DNA of 11,221 nt, from the NCBI GenBank assembly GCA_045641065.1, contig JAZUGF010000139.1, forward strand, positions 1 to 11,221, read 5' to 3'. The position numbers and the translations under genes were made by a program. Source of the stretch: UBA1723 sp045641065. GTDB lineage: Bacteria; Bacteroidota; Bacteroidia; Bacteroidales; Paludibacteraceae. Below, piece by piece: positions 1-5,251 of this stretch. Numbering within the stretch: position 1 is the stretch's first letter; each line of letters begins with the position of its first letter. A model generated the notes under the pieces. It was not told the origin of the DNA and ran no database searches. It saw only the letters and a list, made by a program, of their open reading frames with translations.

Positions 1-92
1 CGCTTGATGGAACGAACCTTTGGCATCCAAGCCGGAGTTTCCCCAACAGCGGTTATACACCCTGAATCAGGAATCATATTTTTCTTTTCCAT
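1..92 (-). CDS. N-terminal fragment of an unidentified protein
   Basis: An open frame starts with ATG at 92-90 and runs off the left edge without a stop, giving 30 residues that begin MEKKNMIPDSGCITAVGETP. I do not recognise the family. The start is supported by a Bacteroidetes-type -7 box (TATCTTTG, minus strand) at 142-149, which would give a leader of roughly 40 nt, and by absence of a competing upstream start. There is no signal peptide or membrane segment in the visible part. It lies on the same strand as and downstream of the restriction-modification operon, 107 nt after the endonuclease stop, but has its own promoter, so it need not belong to that system. Its role is unknown. Confidence 0.5.
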   Translation of the reverse strand, partial: MEKKNMIPDSGCITAVGETPAWMPKVRSIK

Positions 93-141
93 AACGCTAA
101 GTTTTATTAGTATTATTTTTGTTTCTGTTTACTATTTTCTG

Positions 142-168
142 CAAAGATAAGATTAAAGTGTTGAACAC
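142..168 (-). promoter_or_regulatory. Promoter of the left-edge gene, with a small dyad
   Basis: CAAAGATA at 142-149 reads TATCTTTG on the minus strand, a full match to the Bacteroidetes -7 consensus TAnnTTTG. No clear -33 TTTG is present at the usual 19-21 bp. Instead a small palindrome GTGTTGAACAC (158-168) sits between the two expected elements, where a regulator could bind. The box lies just past the end of the restriction operon and points to the gene starting at 92. Confidence 0.5.
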
Positions 169-199
169 CACAGTATATAGAAAGTTTTCATTCTAATTC

Positions 200-1369
200 T
201 TAATATTCAAATTGAGGTTCTGCTACCATTGCCATATCATTATTCTCATGAAACAAATATTTTTTTACCCCACATCCAGAAAATCTTTTCTCAAAAACAT
301 AGTTTCTGTGATATTTCATATATTCCATACGCGATGGATTAATAAAATCTTGATGTAGACGGAATTTTGCAAGATAATTACAGATATCCGAATCTAACAC
401 TTTTGAAGGTATAATTAAACCATTATCATCAAAAGTCATATATCCCAAATCAAACAACGAATCTGTACTTTTGCTTAACAAGAGCCCATTGTTCACATCA
501 AACTGAGCATTTCCATCATTATCACAATGACTATATGGTTTTATGTGACTGGCAATAAGTACAGGATACGATAAACCTTCAAGCATACATTTAGGTTTTT
601 TACTCGCATAATGAGCACAACTTTCCTCTTCCAATTCTGATTTGTACACACGTTGAAGGTAAGGGTCTCTAACTGCCTTTCTGGTTTCCTCATCGTCACC
701 AAAAAGTCTAACCGCATCAGTCTTGAAATAAATAGCATTTTCATGAACTTGAAGGTCATCTAATCGACCAAGTAGGTTTTTCAAATGTGAAATTTGATTA
801 TACTTTCTTCCAATAAATCCGTTTTTGTCGATTTCAAAGAATACTTTATCTAGTTCTTCTCTATCAAGGAATCCCTTCTTATACTTATCAATGTCAATTG
901 ACATCAATGCTACCAAAGCTCTATTATCAACGGAGCCTACTTCTTCTAACGTTTTTAGGAAGAAATTGATTTGGCCGTAACCACGCACATCAGGTTTAGT
1001 CATTGAATTATTAAAGTTACAATGGCGATAAACAATTTTCGACAAAAGGCTCTGCCTTTTCCTATTTGTTATAGCATTTGTGTATTCTTTAGCTTCAGGC
1101 ACATACCCTCGCAAATATGGCTTCAGAAATCCTAACTTAACCAACTGGTTTATTGCTTTTCTTACGGAGGGTTCGGTTATTCCAGTTGTTTCACAAACTT
1201 GTTGCTGAAGTCTTCGATATTTTTCTTCTGAATAAGTATTGTCACATTGTTCATCTAAAAAAAACAAACACGTTTTTAGGACGGATAGAAAATTATCTCC
1301 GTTCGTGTCAGTATAGGCTGCAGTATAGCTCCAATACTCTTCATATATTTGGTTCTCTCTATTTCTCAT
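200..1369 (-). CDS. HNH restriction endonuclease (HNH_2 type)
   Basis: The 389-residue product is most likely the DNA-cutting subunit of the restriction-modification operon. Residues about 56-92 look like a winged helix-turn-helix (TGITEPSVRKAINQLVKLGF), a possible DNA-binding part. The C-terminal third matches the HNH_2 nuclease pattern: RDPYLQR at 234-240, C251 and C261, the ASHIKPY block at 273-279 with H275, NNGLLL at 293-298, a D...FD..Y.TFD..G block at 303-316, and a terminal YHR..VF with H354. The middle (about 100-230) has no motif I recognise and may recognise the target. It starts 2 nt after the stop of the adenine methyltransferase, so the nuclease is made last. The target sequence cannot be read from the protein. 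The HNH fold is clear; the restriction role is inferred from the two linked methyltransferases. Confidence 0.88.
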   Translation of the reverse strand: MRNRENQIYEEYWSYTAAYTDTNGDNFLSVLKTCLFFLDEQCDNTYSEEKYRRLQQQVCETTGITEPSVRKAINQLVKLGFLKPYLRGYVPEAKEYTNAITNRKRQSLLSKIVYRHCNFNNSMTKPDVRGYGQINFFLKTLEEVGSVDNRALVALMSIDIDKYKKGFLDREELDKVFFEIDKNGFIGRKYNQISHLKNLLGRLDDLQVHENAIYFKTDAVRLFGDDEETRKAVRDPYLQRVYKSELEEESCAHYASKKPKCMLEGLSYPVLIASHIKPYSHCDNDGNAQFDVNNGLLLSKSTDSLFDLGYMTFDDNGLIIPSKVLDSDICNYLAKFRLHQDFINPSRMEYMKYHRNYVFEKRFSGCGVKKYLFHENNDMAMVAEPQFEY

Positions 1370-1371
1370 TG

Positions 1372-2373
1372 TTATTTATTCTTTACCACAAACAAATATT
1401 CAATATCATTTTGTTTATTTTCTTTACCTGTTACTCTATATACGTAAGGCATTTCGTGAACCTCCACATTATCTGAGTATTTTGACAACAACTGAAGGAG
1501 TTCTTCTTTTGAAGGTTTTGAACGGCTGTTATAACTGAGCATCCAGTATTTGTATTTGCCAAGTTTACTGAATAAGTTATCGAACTGTTCGATAATAGTA
1601 TTCTTGTCAATAAAATTATTATCAAAAGGTTCAACCTTCTTCCCTTCAATATAAGTATCCAACAAGCCATAAAAACCGAAATAGTCGTTCATGGTTCCTG
1701 CATAAGGAGGATCCAAATAAATAACATCGGCATCTATTTTCTCTATGGCTTTATAAACGTCCAAATTGAATGCTTTGTTGCCCTTGCCATTATTGAATAC
1801 AGCATTATTATATTCTTTTAAGTTGTCTTCAAAATGAAATTGGAAGCTTTGATTGTGGTAATGTCTTCTTCGACCGTACTTCGCATAACTAAGTTCTTCA
1901 TTCCTCAGTTCAACAACTTTTTCCCATTTTATAGTAAAACGAGAATAAGGCATTTTTCTGATCATTGCTCTTCTCATAAGAGTAAATGCCATTGCCTTCT
2001 TGTACTTGTCTTTGATTTTGATGATGTTTTCTCTGATTCTATCTAGATCTTTACATTCATCTGGGAAATAATACTGGTCAGCGAAGTTTTGGAACATAAA
2101 ACCCTCCGTTGCATCTCCGCTGAATATCTTTGAAATGTCTTTATCGTCAATAATCTTATCGTTGTTCTCAATAAGTGCCTGTGCGATATAATAATTTATC
2201 TTAAGAATATCATTTGCATAGACGGTAAGACCTTTCTCTTTTGCCATATAGCCAACAGAACAACCTCCGCAGAATACATCTAAAAAGGAAGTTGCGTCAG
2301 TAGGAATAAGAGAATATATCCAGTTTACAATCTTCTCTTTATTGCCAATATAATTTACTGTAGGATAAGCCAT
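1372..2373 (-). CDS. Dam-type DNA N6-adenine methyltransferase
   Basis: The 333-residue product transfers a methyl group from S-adenosylmethionine to adenine N6 in DNA, protecting host sites from the neighbouring HNH nuclease. Motif order is that of the alpha (Dam) class: YIGNK at 8-12 (motif X region), LDVFCGGCSVG at 31-41 (motif I, cofactor binding), and LDPPYAG at 220-226 with catalytic DPPY at 221-224 (motif IV). Between motifs I and IV lies about 180 residues including the likely target-recognition segment. WMLSYNS (277-283) and EYLFVVK (325-331) fit the family's last strands. The length is somewhat above that of a solitary Dam (about 280). The ATG shares one base with the stop of the C5 methyltransferase (TAATG), indicating translational coupling. 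Specificity is not deducible. Confidence 0.93.
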   Translation of the reverse strand: MAYPTVNYIGNKEKIVNWIYSLIPTDATSFLDVFCGGCSVGYMAKEKGLTVYANDILKINYYIAQALIENNDKIIDDKDISKIFSGDATEGFMFQNFADQYYFPDECKDLDRIRENIIKIKDKYKKAMAFTLMRRAMIRKMPYSRFTIKWEKVVELRNEELSYAKYGRRRHYHNQSFQFHFEDNLKEYNNAVFNNGKGNKAFNLDVYKAIEKIDADVIYLDPPYAGTMNDYFGFYGLLDTYIEGKKVEPFDNNFIDKNTIIEQFDNLFSKLGKYKYWMLSYNSRSKPSKEELLQLLSKYSDNVEVHEMPYVYRVTGKENKQNDIEYLFVVKNK

Positions 2374-3362
2374 TATAACATTGTCTTTACAGCTTCAGCT
2401 ATTGCCTTTGCCAATACAGGAGGAACCGAATTTCCGACCATCTGCTGTTGCTTAATTTTATTACCAAGGAAAATATACGAATCTGGGTATGTTTGAATTG
2501 CAGCCAACTCTCTTACTGTCAATGCCCTATTTTGCTCATAGTGAAATACTTTACGCATATCGCCTGTTATACAAATAGAAGGTTTTGTACTATCATATCT
2601 AATATATTTGCGGATATCGCCCTTTTGAGGACGAATGTTCTCAGGAATGTCATCTCTGCCACCGCCATCCTTTACATACGACATTTTTTCTAACATTTGC
2701 ACAGAATGAACCATTGCTTCATGGTTTGGAACATTCGATGACTCTCCACTTTGTAATACAGGATAATGACCGATTGCATCTTTTATAGTTGGGGGTTCTC
2801 CTTCAACCCTTTTGGGAAAGTGTACTTGATACATGTGGTTATCGGTTAACTTGCCGATAAACAAAACACGGTATCGTTTTTGTGGCACACCATACTCCGA
2901 AGCACATACAATACGTGCTTCAACTACATACCCTAATGCTTCAAAATGTTGCTTTATTTCTTCTCTTGTTTGACCATTAAGTCTGGTATAAAGCCTTGCA
3001 ACGTTTTCCATCACAAAACACTTAGGTCTAACAAGTTTTACTACTCTTACAAACTCCTTGAACAGGTGATTTCTTGGGTCATCAGCAAATTGTCTGCCGA
3101 TATTTCCAGCCATACTAAAACCTTGACATGGCGGACCTCCTATAACAACATCTACATCTTGACCATTTATTAGTTCAAGAATTTTCTCATCTTCTAATTT
3201 CGTTATATCACATTCTATAAGATTATGATCAGGGAAATTGTATCGATACGTATCACATATTTCATGATCATATTCTACTGAAAATACATTTTCATATCCT
3301 GCCCAATCGAAACCAAGAGAAAAACCTCCTGATCCCGAAAACAAATCTATATATTTTGGCAT
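2373..3362 (-). CDS. DNA (cytosine-5) methyltransferase
   Basis: The product methylates cytosine C5 in DNA and is first in the restriction-modification operon. Numbering from the ATG at 3362 (329 residues): motif I YIDLFSGSGGFSLG at about 4-17, motif IV GGPPCQGFSMAGN with catalytic Cys79, motif VI ENV at 119-121, motif VIII QKRYR at 161-165, a compact variable/target-recognition stretch about 170-275, motif IX RELAAIQTYP at 285-294, and motif X GNSVPP at 310-315. All essential residues are present, so it is probably active. An in-frame TTG at 3371 would add three residues, but the ATG giving MPKYIDLFSG fits the usual family N-terminus better. No convincing promoter lies in the roughly 60 bp between this start and the upstream small-RNA terminator. 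Confidence 0.95.
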   Translation of the reverse strand: MPKYIDLFSGSGGFSLGFDWAGYENVFSVEYDHEICDTYRYNFPDHNLIECDITKLEDEKILELINGQDVDVVIGGPPCQGFSMAGNIGRQFADDPRNHLFKEFVRVVKLVRPKCFVMENVARLYTRLNGQTREEIKQHFEALGYVVEARIVCASEYGVPQKRYRVLFIGKLTDNHMYQVHFPKRVEGEPPTIKDAIGHYPVLQSGESSNVPNHEAMVHSVQMLEKMSYVKDGGGRDDIPENIRPQKGDIRKYIRYDSTKPSICITGDMRKVFHYEQNRALTVRELAAIQTYPDSYIFLGNKIKQQQMVGNSVPPVLAKAIAEAVKTML

Positions 3363-3423
3363 CTGCGTCAATATTTTGTACGCTTACTTATCCATTACAG
3401 CATTAACGAGCAATTTCTTTGGG

Positions 3424-3583
3424 CAAAAAGAACGTGGACTTAACTTTATCCACATTCTGAGGCCCTAGGAATTGCCCGTTCAAACAGATAAGTCAAGCCC
3501 ACGCCATAGGACGCAGGCATTTACTGACTTATTCGTGTTTGAACATTTCTAAAATTTCCTAGGTTTCAGAATGATACCGAATA
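3424..3583 (-). ncRNA. Long-hairpin small RNA, 6S RNA-like
   Basis: Read on the minus strand, about 160 nt fold into one long rod. P1 pairs 3573-3556 with 3471-3453 (two 8-bp helices around an AA/GCC loop). A central bubble of 11 and 6 nt follows (3545-3555 and 3472-3477). P2 pairs 3544-3525 with 3495-3478 (two 8-bp helices around an ACGA/CU loop). P3 is GCCUGCG/CGUGGGC with loop UCCUAUGG (3497-3518). P3 needs U-G and G-U wobbles that become C/A mismatches on the other strand, which fixes the orientation. A promoter lies upstream and an intrinsic terminator directly downstream. A rod with a central bubble is the architecture of 6S RNA, which binds the RNA polymerase housekeeping holoenzyme as an open-promoter mimic; Bacteroidetes have their own form (6S-Flavo). 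That it is a structured RNA gene is well supported. The 6S identity is inferred from shape, not from a matched consensus. Confidence 0.62.
3425..3456 (-). terminator. Intrinsic terminator of the small RNA
   Basis: On the minus strand AAUGUGGA (3456-3449) pairs with UCCACGUU (3438-3431), giving 8 bp with one U-G wobble and a 10-nt loop, followed by CUUUUU (3430-3425). The wobble is a C/A mismatch on the plus strand, so it terminates leftward transcription. It begins at the last bases of the RNA's closing stem and lies about 60 bp before the cytosine methyltransferase start. Confidence 0.65.
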
Positions 3584-3588
3584 AATAG

Positions 3589-3619
3589 CAAACGCTATGT
3601 TAATAAAATGTTATGTCAA
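3589..3619 (-). promoter_or_regulatory. Promoter of the small RNA
   Basis: On the minus strand TTGACA (3619-3614) is followed, 19 bp after its TTG, by TAGCGTTTG (3597-3589). This resembles the Bacteroidetes TTG/TAnnTTTG promoter with one extra base inside the -7 box. Transcription would start near 3583, a few bases before the RNA's closing stem, which fits the predicted 5' end. Confidence 0.5.
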
Positions 3620-3850
3620 GAATTATATTTCTGTTTCTTAAAATACGATTACATTATCATCAAATTTAGACACTCGCAACGATTTTATCTCAAAATACTG
3701 ACACCAATTCATTTCCGCCTTTTGAAAATTTATAATGTTTGCGAATATCCCAAATTAAGACAAATATATAAAAAAAACAATGTTTTTATTTATGTCCTAT
3801 TAAAATTTCAGTTTATTTACTTATATTTTATACGAGGCTATAGAATCAAG
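3620..3850. other. AT-rich spacer with no recognisable gene
   Basis: This stretch lies between the small-RNA promoter and the hairpin ending the DUF4143 gene. It is very AT-rich and holds only an implausible plus-strand frame rich in Ile, Phe, Tyr and Lys. CAAATTTA at 3661-3668 reads TAAATTTG on the minus strand and formally matches a -7 box, with a CAAA 22 bp further up, but such matches are expected by chance here. I see nothing else in it. Confidence 0.5.
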
Positions 3851-3902
3851 GAGTTGTCCCAAATGAAATGGGTTAGTTAATTCCATTTCATCAAAACAAC
3901 TC
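3851..3902 (-). terminator. Two-tier hairpin at the 3' end of the DUF4143 gene
   Basis: GAGTTGT (3851-3857) pairs with ACAACTC (3896-3902), and inside it ATGAAATGG (3863-3871) pairs with CCATTTCAT (3883-3891), leaving a 4/5-nt internal loop and an 11-nt apical loop. The structure spans the TGA stop at 3891-3893 and the last codons of the ATPase. There is no strong U-tract after it, so it may be a weak terminator, an mRNA 3'-end stabiliser, or the trace of a small palindromic element. Confidence 0.4.
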
Positions 3903-5075
3903 AGCCGGATTCATCTTCAAGAATGTCTCTGCTGGGAATCCATTTGGGCCAACTACCAAAGTGTTAGAGCAATTAAAATGCTCTTTCACATATTCCAAAC
4001 CTTTATTGGTCATTTCATCGTTACTTTTCACTTCAATGGCAACCAATTCGTTCTTCTTCTTTATTAGATAGTCGACCTCCATATTGCCTTCTCTCCAATA
4101 GTATACCTCATAATTGCCAATCAAGGCATTTGTTACAATATGAGCGCCTATAGCCGATTCGTAAATACGTCCCCATAACTTTGGATCAGACAACGCATCA
4201 TCAATACGCTTATTGGAATAGACATTTTTCAATGAGTTATTATAAACCTGGAATTTTGGCACTGACGCTCTTTTTCTTGCCATATCAACTGCATATTTCT
4301 GTAAACCTGTCACTAAGCCGCTGTCATTCAAAAGACTTAGATAAGACGACAACGTTGTCGTATTACCAGCGTCTTGCAATGATCCTAACATTTTTGTCAG
4401 CGACAATATTTCTCCAGAATATGAAGATGATAATTCAAACGTTTGCCTTAATAATGCAGGTTTGTTTATCGGAGTATTCATAAGAATATCCTTATTTATA
4501 GTAGACTCAATTATTGAAGAATAAATATATTCCTCCCATCTTTCTGCATCATGTATAAGGTCGGCAGCTCCAGGATATCCACCATAATAAATATACTCTT
4601 CCATTGTGAATCCAAACGCATCCTGCATCTCCTGTAAATTCCAATGGGACATTTTTATAGTCTCAAATCTTCCTGCCAAACTCTCAGACAAGCCCTTTGC
4701 TATCATAACACGAGATGACCCCAAAAGAACGACCTTGACTGGAATTTCATTAAATGAATCCATATCCCATTCTTTCTTCATGATTTCACTCCAATTGGAA
4801 ATTTTCTGTATTTCATCTATCACAAGAATTATTTCCGATAGATTTTCCGATTTCAATCGTTGACGAGCCACCGTCCAACATTCACTTATCCATGAATAAT
4901 TAGAAGCAGGCACTGCATCAGCAGTGAAAAACAAATATGGTTTACCACATTTCTTTAATGCTTGTTTCACTCCTGTCGTCTTACCAACCTGACGTGGGCC
5001 CATAACAACCTGTATGAACTTTCTTGGTTCACAAAGACGATCTATTATTTTTTTTATACCATTTCTTTCGTACAT
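3891..5075 (-). CDS. AAA family ATPase with C-terminal DUF4143 domain
   Basis: The 394-residue protein has an N-terminal P-loop ATPase: Walker A GPRQVGKT at 26-33, Walker B IILVIDEIQK at 82-91 (D87, E88), a sensor-like strand VKVVLLGSSR at 113-122, and ESLAGRFE at 131-138. The C-terminal part (about 200-394) is the DUF4143 region and ends in a PD-(D/E)xK-like signature: D335 within EVDYLI, then E348-V-K350 within LVAIEVKS. The family is abundant and often multi-copy in Bacteroidales. Its cellular role is not established and I assign none. There is no signal peptide, so it is cytoplasmic. It appears to be a single-gene unit with its own promoter and a conspicuous paired palindrome upstream. 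The start is ATG at 5075, about 11 nt after the expected transcription start. Confidence 0.9.
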   Translation of the reverse strand: MYERNGIKKIIDRLCEPRKFIQVVMGPRQVGKTTGVKQALKKCGKPYLFFTADAVPASNYSWISECWTVARQRLKSENLSEIILVIDEIQKISNWSEIMKKEWDMDSFNEIPVKVVLLGSSRVMIAKGLSESLAGRFETIKMSHWNLQEMQDAFGFTMEEYIYYGGYPGAADLIHDAERWEEYIYSSIIESTINKDILMNTPINKPALLRQTFELSSSYSGEILSLTKMLGSLQDAGNTTTLSSYLSLLNDSGLVTGLQKYAVDMARKRASVPKFQVYNNSLKNVYSNKRIDDALSDPKLWGRIYESAIGAHIVTNALIGNYEVYYWREGNMEVDYLIKKKNELVAIEVKSNDEMTNKGLEYVKEHFNCSNTLVVGPNGFPAETFLKMNPAELF

Positions 5076-5092
5076 AACAAATGTATTTTCCG

Positions 5093-5100
5093 CAAAGATA
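5093..5100 (-). promoter_or_regulatory. -7 promoter box of the DUF4143 ATPase gene
   Basis: CAAAGATA reads TATCTTTG on the minus strand, a full match to TAnnTTTG. The expected transcription start is near 5086, giving a leader of about 11 nt. The position where a -33 TTTG should stand (about 5120) is occupied by a palindrome, so the promoter probably depends on or is blocked by a bound regulator. Confidence 0.6.
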
Positions 5101-5117
5101 ACAAAAGACTAAAGAAA

Positions 5118-5159
5118 TTACTCAGTCCACTGAGTAAAATCACTCAGTCCATTGAGTAA
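5118..5159. promoter_or_regulatory. Paired palindromic operator, 22-bp spacing
   Basis: TTACTCAGTCCACTGAGTAA at 5118-5137 is a perfect 9-2-9 palindrome. A second copy, ACTCAGTCCATTGAGTAA at 5142-5159, differs from the matching part of the first (5120-5137) at one position. The copies are 22 bp apart, about two helical turns, so two dimers would lie on the same DNA face. They cover the -33 region and upstream of the ATPase promoter, which suggests a repressor or activator site. The regulator is not encoded next to it as far as I can see. Confidence 0.6.
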
Positions 5160-5189
5160 TTCAAAAAAAAATCGTCATTGACAAATACA

Positions 5190-5213
5190 ACGCACGGCCG
5201 TGCGTCTCTACGA
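5190..5213. repeat. GC-rich palindromic repeat (REP-like), half extended
   Basis: A perfect 16-bp palindrome, ACGCACGGCCGTGCGT (5190-5205), is followed by CTCTACG. On the minus strand this reads GTAGAGACGC followed by the palindrome core. It stands out in a very AT-rich gap, 38 bp after the J-domain gene stop. The GTAGAGACGC arm also occurs at 10653-10662. It could also aid termination of the J-domain gene, since an A8 run at 5163-5170 lies beyond it, but the distance of about 20 bp is too long for a standard terminator. Confidence 0.55.
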
Positions 5214-5251
5214 AATTTGAATTATGCAAATGTTCTTTAGAATATGATCCA

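Noticed and set aside
3363..3371. TTG start adding three residues to the cytosine methyltransferase
   Set aside because: The ATG at 3362 gives MPKYIDLFSG, the normal distance to motif I; a TTG start is less likely.
3421..3477. Alternative pairing GGGCAA/TTGCCC flanking the small-RNA terminator
   Set aside because: It would form a 6-bp stem that competes with the much longer rod and the terminator. It might be a conformational switch, but there is no further evidence, so it is not called.
3608..3880. A 90-codon plus-strand open frame in the gap before the DUF4143 gene
   Set aside because: It has an Ile/Phe/Tyr/Lys-rich composition typical of AT-rich non-coding DNA, no motif, no promoter, and its end lies inside the hairpin at 3851-3902.
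200..5159. CRISPR array, toxin-antitoxin pair, transposase or tRNA
   Set aside because: Looked for regularly spaced repeats, small paired reading frames, DDE or tyrosine recombinase motifs and cloverleaf folds. None were found beyond the two-copy operator and the structures listed.
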